Shown here one piece after another: positions 1 through 6,484 of a stretch of DNA of 36,582 nt (within the stretch, counting starts at the first letter, position 1; each line of letters opens with the position of its first letter). The notes under the pieces are model-generated. The model was not told where the DNA came from and ran no database searches. It saw nothing but the letters and a program-made list of their open reading frames with translations. The position numbers and the translations under genes were made by a program. This stretch comes from Altibacter sp. (GTDB lineage: Bacteria > Bacteroidota > Bacteroidia > Flavobacteriales > Flavobacteriaceae), in assembly GCA_028285705.1 (NCBI GenBank), contig JANQOS010000136.1, positions 1 to 36,582 on the forward strand, in the 5' to 3' direction.

Positions 1-113
1 TGTACGCCGGTAAAGACCATACCTTACACGCTAAGGTAGATGGAACTGTAAAATTCACTAAAAAGAAAGACAACAAATCTTACGTTTCTATTATTCCAAA
101 CGCAGAAGCTTAA
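1..113 (+). CDS. rpmA: 50S ribosomal protein bL27, C-terminal part
   Basis: Only the last 36 codons are in the window, read from position 3 to the TAA at 111-113; the gene starts upstream of the window. The residues YAGKDHTLHAKVDGTVKF followed by a lysine-rich stretch and VSIIPNAEA match the C-terminal beta-barrel part of bL27, a large-subunit protein next to the peptidyl transferase centre. rplU (bL21) is expected directly upstream, outside the window. A strong hairpin terminator follows 20 bases after the stop, so this is the end of the ribosomal operon. Family recognition is confident despite truncation, because the end of bL27 is well conserved. Confidence 0.93.
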   Translation, partial: YAGKDHTLHAKVDGTVKFTKKKDNKSYVSIIPNAEA

Positions 114-133
114 GAACTTTTCTTTATAGAATT

Positions 134-167
134 AAAAAACCCTCAACATTAATGTTGAGGGTTTTTT
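134..167. terminator. Perfect palindromic terminator after rpmA
   Basis: Two 17-base arms (134-150 and 151-167) are perfect reverse complements with no spacer. An A-run sits on the left, CCCTCAACATT in the stem, and a T-run on the right. It works as an intrinsic terminator for rpmA and, by symmetry, could also stop transcription on the other strand. Confidence 0.9.
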
Positions 168-247
168 GTTATGATTAATTTTCCGGAAGAAGGTTTATTT
201 GAATATTTTATCTTAATTTGAAATCTAATCTTAAACATAGTATAATT

Positions 248-829
248 ATGAGAAAACTAGTTATTTGTAGTACTTTATCTGCCTCCCTTTTATTTTCAAG
301 CTGTTTGGGTTCATTCAGTGCCTTTAACAATTTAAAGGACTGGAACCATGAAATAAGCGATAGTAAATTTGTAAACAACCTGGTATTTTGGGGCCTAAAT
401 ATCATACCTGTCTACGGATTGTTTTTTGTAGGGGATGTCTTAATATTCAATGTAATAGAATTTTGGAGTGGGAGCAATCCTATTGCAATGGCCGATGGAG
501 AGTATGAAACACAAATAGTAGAGCATAATGGTACGCAACTTGAAATGACTGCTTCCAAAAACAGATTTGAGATCGTGATATTGGATGGTGACAGGAAAGG
601 AGAACGTGTGGACCTGGTGTATAAGCCCTCCGAAAGATCATGGAATGCTGTAAAGCAGAACGGAGAACTTATTAAATTATCTTCTATTGAAGAGGGATTG
701 ATCGTTTATCATTTGCCAAATGGTGAGAAGATCAAACTGGATCCTGCAACACCTCGTGAAGAAGGACTGGCAAAAATTAACAACGAGATCTACAATTATA
801 AAGATTGTATGACAGCAGTTGGAAATTAA
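248..829 (+). CDS. DUF3332 family lipoprotein
   Basis: 193 residues from the ATG at 248. An in-frame ATG ten codons earlier exists, but 248 puts the signal peptide (MRKLVICSTLSASLLFSSC) right at the start. Cys19 in an LFSSC lipobox marks a lipoprotein. The segment after it, with FVNNLVFWGLNIIPVYGLFFVGDVLIFNVIEFWSGSNP, is the hydrophobic core typical of the DUF3332 family, which is frequent in Bacteroidota and has no known function. The C-terminal half is hydrophilic and beta-rich. It stands alone between two terminators and is therefore probably monocistronic. The family call rests on remembered sequence features. Confidence 0.8.
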   Translation: MRKLVICSTLSASLLFSSCLGSFSAFNNLKDWNHEISDSKFVNNLVFWGLNIIPVYGLFFVGDVLIFNVIEFWSGSNPIAMADGEYETQIVEHNGTQLEMTASKNRFEIVILDGDRKGERVDLVYKPSERSWNAVKQNGELIKLSSIEEGLIVYHLPNGEKIKLDPATPREEGLAKINNEIYNYKDCMTAVGN

Positions 830-850
830 TACCTCAATACAACAAAAATC

Positions 851-884
851 AAAAAAGGCTCAACTGAAAAGTTGAGCTTTTTTT
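851..884. terminator. Bidirectional terminator between convergent genes
   Basis: Stem GCTCAAC (858-864) pairs with GTTGAGC (871-877) around a six-base loop. Seven T follow at 878-884 and six A precede at 851-856. It separates the plus-strand DUF3332 gene from the minus-strand operon ending at 887, and has a T-run in each direction. Confidence 0.88.
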
Positions 885-886
885 GA

Positions 887-1138
887 TTAATCCTCCCAAC
901 CACAAAGAGTTCTACCTTTATGTTTAGCTTCATTTAGATATACTCTTTTAATTTCGCCTTTACAGTTAGACAGGCCTCGGCAATTTTTATTGTAGTGATA
1001 TCTTTTGCTATATTTTCCGGTACAAATGTAGACATCAGTTATTTCTATTTCTACTGTATCTTTAATCAGAGTTTCACTCTTATTGACCGTATCGCCTAGA
1101 GCGATAAGTAGTAATCCGGTGATAAATAAGGTTTTCAT
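887..1138 (-). CDS. Small exported Cys/His protein
   Basis: 83 residues, last gene of the eight-gene minus operon. Its ATG overlaps the stop of the channel gene (ATGA at 1138-1135), so translation is probably coupled. It starts with a hydrophobic segment (MKTLFITGLLLIALGDT) that may be a signal peptide or anchor. The mature part carries a regular pattern: VYICTGKYSKRYHYNKNC, then GLSNCKGEI, and a C-terminal A-x3-GRTLCGWE. Spaced Cys (four) and His suggest a metal-binding or disulphide-stabilised fold. I recall similar short modules in flavobacterial secreted proteins but can give no function. The same pattern style (H..C, C..A, A....G..C) recurs in the small protein at 5266-5472 at the other end of the operon. 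Confidence 0.7.
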   Translation of the reverse strand: MKTLFITGLLLIALGDTVNKSETLIKDTVEIEITDVYICTGKYSKRYHYNKNCRGLSNCKGEIKRVYLNEAKHKGRTLCGWED

Positions 1139-1902
1139 TTTCTTCTACAGTTTGGGCATTCATCTATGCCTTTTTTATCTTCATTATTATGAATACTTTC
1201 AATAAACGCGGAGCTCAAAATTCCTGTAGGGAATGCAATGAATCCAACTCCAATCATTGCTATGATAGTGCTTAGTATTTTTTCAAATGAAGTAATAGGG
1301 TACACATCAATATAGTCAACAGTTGTGAGTTTTGCAATAGACCACCAAAGAGAGTCCAAAATACTTGAAAATTTTTCTGGTTGTGCTGGATTTTCTGCAT
1401 AGAACATCAACGTTGATGACAAAACCAATAAAATAAGTGCAACAAACAATGTAACAGCAAGCTGCGGTCTTGTTTCAACTATTACTTTATTGATGATTTT
1501 AAACGATTGAGAATATCTGCTTAATTTAAGGATTCGTAATAACCTAAAAAGTCGCAAAATTCTAACAATTCTAAGGTCAAATGCTATCAAAAGAGGAAGA
1601 TAGAAAGGAAGAATAGCCAACAGGTCAAGTATCCCATAGATAGAAAATACATATCCTAACTTCCTAGATCCAATTATTTTTCTGCTCTTTTTGTTTAAAT
1701 TGGCCGTCCAAAACCGAAGAAGATATTCTATTGTGAAAATAAATATTGAAATATACTCTATGTATGTAAATACTGATTTATAATTAAGGTTTAAATTTTT
1801 GTTTGTTTCCAGAATAATTGAAACTACATTAATGATGATTATAATCGAGATGAACTTCTCAATTCTTTTGCTTGTAACAATAATGTAAATTTCTTCTTTC
1901 AA
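1135..1902 (-). CDS. Voltage-gated ion channel with non-canonical filter
   Basis: 255 residues, six-transmembrane Ion_trans architecture. S1 is around residues 17-33, S4 around 108-130 with Arg/Lys at every third position (RIVRILRLFRLLRILKLSR), then S5, a pore helix (SLWWSIAKLTTV) and S6 (GVGFIAFPTGILSSAF). All of this matches bacterial Kv-type channels, in which the filter is TVGYGD. Here the filter reads TVDYID, so both glycines are replaced. Voltage sensing is therefore supported, but K+ selectivity is not. The tail ends in a CPNC motif that may bind metal. No ATG exists in frame; the start is TTG at 1902 (or an ATT just upstream, before the in-frame stop at 1923). It lies 21 nt after the DUF4236 gene and overlaps the next gene by 4 nt. 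Confidence 0.85.
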   Translation of the reverse strand: MKEEIYIIVTSKRIEKFISIIIIINVVSIILETNKNLNLNYKSVFTYIEYISIFIFTIEYLLRFWTANLNKKSRKIIGSRKLGYVFSIYGILDLLAILPFYLPLLIAFDLRIVRILRLFRLLRILKLSRYSQSFKIINKVIVETRPQLAVTLFVALILLVLSSTLMFYAENPAQPEKFSSILDSLWWSIAKLTTVDYIDVYPITSFEKILSTIIAMIGVGFIAFPTGILSSAFIESIHNNEDKKGIDECPNCRRK

Positions 1903-1923
1903 ATTAATGTATTCAATATCTTA

Positions 1924-2292
1924 TCAATTACATTTACATCCTTCCCCAACTATCCATTGACAACAAGAATCTATTTCACAATCAGATTTTACTTTATTGG
2001 AACACCCACAATTTGCAGTGGTAGGGCACGAGGAAAAATTATTATCCTCAGAACAGGAATAAATTATTGTAGTAATTAAGAAAAGGAAACTTAAAATAAC
2101 AATACATCCGTTGTTTTTTGATTTGCTAAAACTCTTTCGATAAGTTAATCCAGGAATCCCAGTTTTTATTGAGTAGCTTTTAGAACTAAAACTACCTCTC
2201 TTGGTTCTGTAGCTTGGAGAGAAACCTGATTTACTTACGTTTATGCCAAATCCTTTACCAAGTTTAATTCGCTTATTATATTTGAATGCCAT
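1924..2292 (-). CDS. DUF4236 protein with transmembrane Cys-rich tail
   Basis: 122 residues. Residues 1-55 are a DUF4236 module: FKYNKRIKLGKGFGINVSKSG, then a Ser/Lys-rich repeat and TGIPGLTYRKSF. This is followed by a membrane segment (about 63-79, GCIVILSFLFLITTIIYSC) and a 40-residue tail with nine Cys, including DSCCQWIVGEGCKC. DUF4236 modules are small and of unknown function, often fused to a membrane segment. The Cys-dense end looks like a small disulphide or metal fold, probably on the periplasmic side, though topology is not certain. It sits 11 nt after the vWA-like lipoprotein gene in the same operon. Confidence 0.75.
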   Translation of the reverse strand: MAFKYNKRIKLGKGFGINVSKSGFSPSYRTKRGSFSSKSYSIKTGIPGLTYRKSFSKSKNNGCIVILSFLFLITTIIYSCSEDNNFSSCPTTANCGCSNKVKSDCEIDSCCQWIVGEGCKCN

Positions 2293-2303
2293 AATAACAA
2301 AAA

Positions 2304-3239
2304 TTATTTATTAAGAATAAAATCGAAGATTACCTCTTCTATATTTGTTGGGATGTCGGCTGCTTTAATTTTATAATTATTGTTTTCTAAACCCATTTCT
2401 TCGAACCATTTACTCCAGTAAGTATTAATAATGTCTTGTGCATATGGATTTTCGGGATTCTGGCTATTTATCCCTATAACTAAAATTTCTAAATCATCTA
2501 AATTGTTGGTAGCAGGGATAAAACCTAGATCAAGTTCTTCAATTTTCTCTTTCCAATTATTTTTATTAAGGTTTAACCTTTTTAGAGAATTTGGAGTTAT
2601 ATAAGAAGTTCTGTTTTTTTGATTCATAATAGTTGCTTCATGGTACATATATCCATCCGTTAAAATTATTAGAACGTTTCTATGGCATTCATCTATACAG
2701 TAATCTTTCACATTATCTTTAAAAAAACGCCAAATATCAGAACCTGGATATTGTAGATTCTCTTCAGCATCTTCAATTGCTAATTGATAGAGTTTTATAG
2801 GATATTTTTTGTAAAGAACCACTGTGTTTTTAATTCTGGGTTGTGGAGTATCTTTTGTAAAACGTATTTTTAATTGTTGTGCTATTTCAGTAATTTCTCC
2901 TTTTAGTGGTTCAGGATTAAAGAAAAGCTGTACTTTATCTTCAAGAAAAATTAATTTCTTGTTCTTTATATGGTTGATAAAAGCTTTTGAAATACTTGAT
3001 AAATAAGCAGTATCTTTTTCAACAATTTTATGTTCTTCAATTCTGTCAGATAAATCCAATAGAATACTGATATTCAAATTTTCAACTTTATTCTTAAGAA
3101 TATATTTTGGACATCTTGAATTATGGTTTGAAAAAGAACTACTTTTTTCTTCATCAGAATTTATATTACTATTATTATCAGTACATGAAATAATAAAAAA
3201 TGAGTATAATACCAGATATGTTAATATTGAAATTTTCAT
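2304..3239 (-). CDS. vWA-like lipoprotein
   Basis: 311 residues from the ATG at 3239, chosen because it gives a clean lipoprotein signal (MKISILTYLVLYSFFIISC, Cys19) and leaves one base after the upstream stop. The body has the order of a Rossmann-type von Willebrand A domain. A first strand, ISILLDLSDR, carries Asp62 and Ser64 in a MIDAS-like DxS position, but Arg replaces the last Ser. A later strand, VLIILTDGY, carries the TDG Asp, and there is an LVIGI strand further on. The metal site may therefore be incomplete. vWA proteins usually mediate protein contacts. Its direct neighbours are a coiled-coil membrane protein and a TerB-like protein; TerB and vWA proteins are known partners in tellurium-resistance-type (Ter) gene sets. 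The fold call is from motifs only. Confidence 0.62.
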   Translation of the reverse strand: MKISILTYLVLYSFFIISCTDNNSNINSDEEKSSSFSNHNSRCPKYILKNKVENLNISILLDLSDRIEEHKIVEKDTAYLSSISKAFINHIKNKKLIFLEDKVQLFFNPEPLKGEITEIAQQLKIRFTKDTPQPRIKNTVVLYKKYPIKLYQLAIEDAEENLQYPGSDIWRFFKDNVKDYCIDECHRNVLIILTDGYMYHEATIMNQKNRTSYITPNSLKRLNLNKNNWKEKIEELDLGFIPATNNLDDLEILVIGINSQNPENPYAQDIINTYWSKWFEEMGLENNNYKIKAADIPTNIEEVIFDFILNK

Positions 3240-3240
3240 G

Positions 3241-4503
3241 CTATAATGTTCTTCGATAAACTTTGTTTTGATAATCATCTGTATCAAGATCTAGTTTCTT
3301 AAGGTGCTCATCATAAATTATTCTACAATCTTCTAAATAGTTTCTTTTTTCATCATGACCCATAGCAATAGTAGCAGATATGCATTCTTGCCACCCTTGA
3401 AGATATTCTGAGCATAAAGCTCTATAATTTTGAATTGGTAAAATAAATCCATCTACAATACTTTCAAGTTCAGAACAGCGTACTTTAATTGTATTCATAA
3501 CATCTTCGACTTCTGCTATACTATCTTTTAATTGATTAAGTTCTTTTTGCTTATTAGTAATCTCTATATCTATACCATTTATAAAACTTTGTAATTTATC
3601 TCTATCGGCATGTTCTTTCATAACAAAATCGAAAACTAGTCCCCATATTATATAAGAGACAAACCCTGCAAAAATAATTACCCAAAAACCAGAGCTTTGA
3701 AAAGCTAATGGAATTGAAAAATCAGGAGATCCATATACCTTATCTAAGTCATAAAGTTTTCCATCAATTTGATAGGCAAGAATTGCATCAAATACAAATG
3801 TTACAACAAAAAGCAGGATAACTTTTATATAGTTTACAATGCTTTTTTTATGTTGGAACATATGAATGAGATAACCTAATCCATAAAAAACAAAAGGAAT
3901 AAAAATAATAAATCCTAATTCCAATACTCCCGCATTATATGCTTCCTGTAGTGCTTTTGGATAAAACATACCTCCAAAAATATTTACAGAAGGATCAAAA
4001 ATTCTAAAAAACCCTGAGTAGGAAGCTGACACATAAAAAATGAATATGTACAATGTAAGTGGTACTAGAAATGAAATTCCAATCCAAAATTTAGCAGATG
4101 ATTTACGGCTAATATCTATTCCATAATCTTTTGGGTTGTTACGGACATTGATTTTGTCTTGTTTTAATTCTTCTATTACTACATTAAACCTTTCAACTTT
4201 CTCTTGTAATTTATTTTTTTCATCTAATTTGTTTAATAATGAGGTTTTCTTTCCTTTTAGCTCTGTTAAATATGGTTGTTTTAATTTTGCTTGTTCAAGG
4301 TCTTCTTCTTTACAATTATTTTCAAACTTGTGATAAATTGCTTCAAGATTGGTTTTTAGGTTTTGAGGCTTTCCCTGACAGGATTTTGATTTTGAATAAC
4401 CGTCATCATGATATGTTTTCTTTTCTTCTTCAAAAGAGCTGTTTTTTTTCTTTTCTTTTCCGTTTTGAGATTTTAATTGTATCAAATTTTTGAGTAGTCC
4501 CAT
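3241..4503 (-). CDS. Coiled-coil membrane protein of a TerB/vWA operon
   Basis: 420 residues; I do not recognise a named family. The first 70 residues are hydrophilic and Lys-rich. About 75-125 is a coiled coil (LTELKGKKTSLLNKLDEKNKLQEKVERFNV). Then come four membrane segments near 138-160, 192-215, 222-245 and 270-293, a second coiled coil (about 298-355, with repeated E/K/L heptads) and a soluble end of about 65 residues. It looks like an inner-membrane scaffold exposing coiled coils to the cytoplasm. It is sandwiched between a TerB-like gene (3 nt) and a vWA-like lipoprotein gene (1 nt), so the three probably act together across the envelope. Confidence 0.65.
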   Translation of the reverse strand: MGLLKNLIQLKSQNGKEKKKNSSFEEEKKTYHDDGYSKSKSCQGKPQNLKTNLEAIYHKFENNCKEEDLEQAKLKQPYLTELKGKKTSLLNKLDEKNKLQEKVERFNVVIEELKQDKINVRNNPKDYGIDISRKSSAKFWIGISFLVPLTLYIFIFYVSASYSGFFRIFDPSVNIFGGMFYPKALQEAYNAGVLELGFIIFIPFVFYGLGYLIHMFQHKKSIVNYIKVILLFVVTFVFDAILAYQIDGKLYDLDKVYGSPDFSIPLAFQSSGFWVIIFAGFVSYIIWGLVFDFVMKEHADRDKLQSFINGIDIEITNKQKELNQLKDSIAEVEDVMNTIKVRCSELESIVDGFILPIQNYRALCSEYLQGWQECISATIAMGHDEKRNYLEDCRIIYDEHLKKLDLDTDDYQNKVYRRTL

Positions 4504-4506
4504 TTG

Positions 4507-4911
4507 TTAGTTGTTTAATTCTTTCAGAATGTGTTCTTTTCTTTTTCCATCCTTTACACTATTAATTAGATAATCACATAACTCAATTATGTTCTCATCC
4601 AAAAACTCAAATTTTTTGCAATACTTTTTTAATGTATTATATTCATCATCCGTCACTTCTCTATCGGCCCAAATCATAATTGCAAAATCATATAAGTATT
4701 CAATTCTTTTTTCCAAACTTTCAGGAATTGATATTTCACCAATATGTCCAGTTAGAATTGTGTCTAATTCAATCTTCGAAATATTTCTGTCTGAAGCAAA
4801 TTTGTAAAGTAATTGCATCTCTAAAGGGCTGAAATTTTCATCAGAAAGAGCAATTTGATAAAGTCGTAAAAAATGACTTTTTAATTCTGCTGAAATTGTG
4901 ATTTCTTTCAT
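4507..4911 (-). CDS. TerB-like protein
   Basis: 134 residues, all alpha. Two similar halves match the TerB pattern. The first half has LYQIALSDENFSPLEMQLLYKFASDRNIS and the second has LYDFAIMIWADREVTDDEYNTLKKYCKKF. In each, a short acidic turn (SDENFS; ADREVTDDE) precedes a helix with a D/E-rich face. The TerB fold is a metal-binding helical bundle found in tellurite-resistance and other stress gene clusters. No signal peptide or membrane segment is present, so it should be cytoplasmic. It is followed at 3 nt by the coiled-coil membrane protein. Canonical TerC, TerD or TerZ genes are absent, so this is not a standard ter operon. Confidence 0.7.
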   Translation of the reverse strand: MKEITISAELKSHFLRLYQIALSDENFSPLEMQLLYKFASDRNISKIELDTILTGHIGEISIPESLEKRIEYLYDFAIMIWADREVTDDEYNTLKKYCKKFEFLDENIIELCDYLINSVKDGKRKEHILKELNN

Positions 4912-4922
4912 AGGTTAATAGA

Positions 4923-5285
4923 TTAATACATTCGGTCTCTACCATATGTTTTTTCTTCCTTTCTTTTAATTTTCTTTGAAAGCTCTTTGTTTTTTGTTTG
5001 AAAAAAAGCTAGTACTAAGAATAATAGTCCAACTAAAATGTCTATTGGAATCCATTTGGATTTTTGATATAAATAGAATGGATATATAGGGTTGAAAAGA
5101 ACTGCAATAAGAGCAAAAACAATTATCCAGGGAATGTTTTTTATATAATGAATAATCATTATGATAGAACCAATGAATATTGCAACCCTTAATAATTTAT
5201 AATATCCTATAGGTAGTTGCAAAACAGCAAGAAATAATAACAGCGCACATGCTACAGAAATAATTTTAACTAGTATGGCATTCAT
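4923..5285 (-). CDS. DUF6804-like small membrane protein
   Basis: 120 residues from the ATG at 5285. A second ATG at 5306 would add seven residues; both overlap the previous gene (by 20 or 41 nt). Four hydrophobic segments are visible: about 3-20, 30-44, 52-68 and 84-98. LPIGYYKLLRVAIF, and later IIVFALIAVLFNPIYPFYL followed by WIPIDILVGLLFLVLAFF, correspond to a small membrane family I know as DUF6804. Its function is unknown. The C-terminus is short and strongly basic (KKIKRKEEKTYGRDR), so probably cytoplasmic. It is the second gene of the operon starting at 5472. Confidence 0.7.
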   Translation of the reverse strand: MNAILVKIISVACALLLFLAVLQLPIGYYKLLRVAIFIGSIIMIIHYIKNIPWIIVFALIAVLFNPIYPFYLYQKSKWIPIDILVGLLFLVLAFFQTKNKELSKKIKRKEEKTYGRDRMY

Positions 5286-5472
5286 TTGAACAGTAATAAC
5301 ATCCATTAACTTGTGAATAATATTTCTTGGCTTCTCTTACTGCACCTTTGCAATTATCAAATACACCTAAGAATATTCTGTTTTCAGGTTTTGGAAGCCA
5401 AGAACATCCTGTTTGATGGACTTCATGATCTCCATTTGATTGCGTATTTCTATTTACATAGTATCTTGGCAT
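5266..5472 (-). CDS. Small Cys/His protein, first gene of operon A
   Basis: 68 residues, no signal peptide. It starts MPRYYVNRNTQSNGDHEVHQTGC, followed by FLGVFDNCKGAVREAKKYY and NGCYYCSNECH. The five Cys and three His in fixed spacing suggest a small zinc-type fold. I recall closely similar short proteins across Bacteroidota and other bacteria with the same YYVN...GDHEVH...GC...CxxC motif, but no function is known to me. This is the first gene after the operator/promoter at 5497-5549, so it is the promoter-proximal member of the eight-gene operon. Its stop lies inside the next gene. Confidence 0.78.
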   Translation of the reverse strand: MPRYYVNRNTQSNGDHEVHQTGCSWLPKPENRIFLGVFDNCKGAVREAKKYYSQVNGCYYCSNECHTS

Positions 5473-5496
5473 TTTTTTAATTTTTGATTAACACTT

Positions 5497-5549
5497 CAAA
5501 CCTACGCCCCAAAACCATCAATTCCTTGTGGAAACCCGCAAGGAATTGA
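5497..5549 (-). promoter_or_regulatory. Promoter A with operator TGCGG-N4-CCACA in a 32-bp dyad
   Basis: On the minus strand the -7 element TAGGTTTG (5504-5497) fits the Bacteroidota consensus TAnnTTTG. No TTG lies 19 nt upstream of it. Instead the operator (5540-5527) lies exactly 22 nt upstream, which is where an activator would touch RNA polymerase. The operator is the centre of a larger dyad: 14-base arms 5518-5531 and 5536-5549 with one mismatch and a 4-base spacer. The start codon of the first gene is 24 nt after the -7 element. Copies at 6446-6459 and 9489-9502 share all ten fixed bases. Confidence 0.78.
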
Positions 5550-5557
5550 GTTTTGAC

Positions 5558-5881
5558 TCATCGTTCTCCCCAGACTGATGAAGTCGTGTTTGATTTTATA
5601 TTTTTAATTAACCAATCTGCTATATCATCTTCATTAATTATTTTCTGGCATGGAAGAATTATCTGTATTTTCCCACTTATAGAATCTTCAAAAATTTGGA
5701 ATCCCGATCTGCAATTATGAAACCTAAACAATAAAGCACTCATTCCACTAAAGAATCCATTCTCCTGTGTTGTTTCATAAACATACTTTGAACAAGATTT
5801 TTTGAAGATACATCTCCGTCTTTTTGATTCCGGAAGAATTGTCCAATATGCTTGAATCAGTAATAGTATAGCATATTTCAT
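5558..5881 (-). CDS. YidD-like membrane insertion factor (divergent)
   Basis: 107 residues. The first 60 match the YidD (haemolytic domain, PF01809) layout: an N-terminal amphipathic/hydrophobic helix (LLLIQAYWTILP), then RRRCIFKKSCSKYVYETTQENGFFSG and LLFRFHNC, giving the family's three Cys positions (C-x5-C and a later C). The usual consensus is CRFxPSCSxY, and here Pro is Lys. YidD normally assists YidC-dependent insertion and is encoded next to rnpA/rpmH. This copy is an extra paralogue in a small-gene operon and carries about 45 extra C-terminal residues. It is the last gene before the operator dyad at 5518-5549 and lies 2 nt after the DUF4177-like gene. Confidence 0.72.
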   Translation of the reverse strand: MKYAILLLIQAYWTILPESKRRRCIFKKSCSKYVYETTQENGFFSGMSALLFRFHNCRSGFQIFEDSISGKIQIILPCQKIINEDDIADWLIKNIKSNTTSSVWGER

Positions 5882-5883
5882 GT

Positions 5884-6114
5884 TTACTTAGCAAATACTG
5901 CCATCTGTTTATGTATTGTATAACCGGGCTTATCACCAAATCCAAAGCAACCTGTTTCTGCTCTTACATATGTAGAGACACTTTCTAATCGAATATATTT
6001 CCACCCTTGATTGGAAAAATTCTTGATCATTTCCTCAAGTTGCTCTGCAGATTGCAAGGATGCGTTTTTATTTCTGTCAATTGACGGTACGAAAGGGACA
6101 ACTTTATATTCCAT
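5884..6114 (-). CDS. DUF4177-like small protein
   Basis: 76 residues, soluble. The start MEYKVVPFVP, the middle SAEQLEEMIKNFSNQGWKYIRLESV and the end GYTIHKQMAVFAK fit the beta-alpha-beta plan of DUF4177-type proteins (MxEYKxV ... NxxxxxGWE ... vfxr). The insert VSTYVRAETGCFGFGDKPG, with one Cys between the strands, is characteristic of a subgroup I recall from Bacteroidota. No function is known. Second gene of the three-gene unit starting at 6396, with 9 nt before and 2 nt after. Confidence 0.65.
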   Translation of the reverse strand: MEYKVVPFVPSIDRNKNASLQSAEQLEEMIKNFSNQGWKYIRLESVSTYVRAETGCFGFGDKPGYTIHKQMAVFAK

Positions 6115-6123
6115 TTCTAATGT

Positions 6124-6396
6124 TTATAGTTTATCTATTATAATATCTTTTGTGTCAAGTTGAAATGCGAAATCAACTCTGTTAATACCACTATGGCTTT
6201 TTGCAGCTATTAAATCTTGTTTAATTATCCTTATCGCAGATATTCGGGTAACCTCATCTTTGAATGAAGCTTTCCAAGTTGTTGTTAGAGTTGATAATTT
6301 GTTCCAGTTTTCTTTTTTAAGAATAGAGTAAAAAGCGTCTCTCTGTTTGTCAGTTGCATTTTGTAAGTCAAGTGTAATTAATACTTTAAGCCCCAT
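6124..6396 (-). CDS. Unknown 90-residue protein, first gene of operon B
   Basis: Not recognised. It is soluble, beginning MGLKVLITLDL, followed by a helix (TDKQRDAFYSILKKENW), a strand pair (KLSTLTTTWKASF), a helix (RISAIRIIKQDLIAAKS) and a final strand (RVDFAFQL). This beta-alpha-beta-beta-alpha-beta order resembles a ferredoxin-like fold, as in Cas2/VapD-type proteins, but no catalytic motif is visible, so no activity is claimed. It is promoter-proximal behind the operator/promoter at 6416-6459. Confidence 0.6.
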   Translation of the reverse strand: MGLKVLITLDLQNATDKQRDAFYSILKKENWNKLSTLTTTWKASFKDEVTRISAIRIIKQDLIAAKSHSGINRVDFAFQLDTKDIIIDKL

Positions 6397-6415
6397 ATAT
6401 ATAGATTTGTTTCAA

Positions 6416-6459
6416 CAAACTTAAGACAGCTAAATGCTATTTTTTTGTGGGAATCCGCA
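6416..6459 (-). promoter_or_regulatory. Promoter B with operator TGCGG-N4-CCACA
   Basis: On the minus strand the operator (6459-6446) is followed after exactly 22 nt by TAAGTTTG (6423-6416), a perfect Bacteroidota -7 element, and 19 nt later by the start codon at 6396. As in promoter A, there is no -33 TTG at the standard 19-nt spacing. The operator half-sites are TTGCGG and CCACAA around a 4-base centre, a near-symmetric dyad suited to a LuxR/NarL-type dimer. It drives the three genes at 5558-6396. Confidence 0.78.
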
Positions 6460-6484
6460 ACTATAGAAGAATTTTATAAAAATG

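Noticed and set aside
4507..4911. A standard tellurite-resistance operon
   Set aside because: Only the TerB-like and vWA-like genes are present; terC, terD, terZ and terA genes are absent.
5518..5549. Dyad as an ordinary intrinsic terminator of the YidD operon
   Set aside because: No proper T-run follows on the minus strand (only TTTT after TGG), and its centre is the operator shared with two other sites. Kept as operator, with termination only a possibility.
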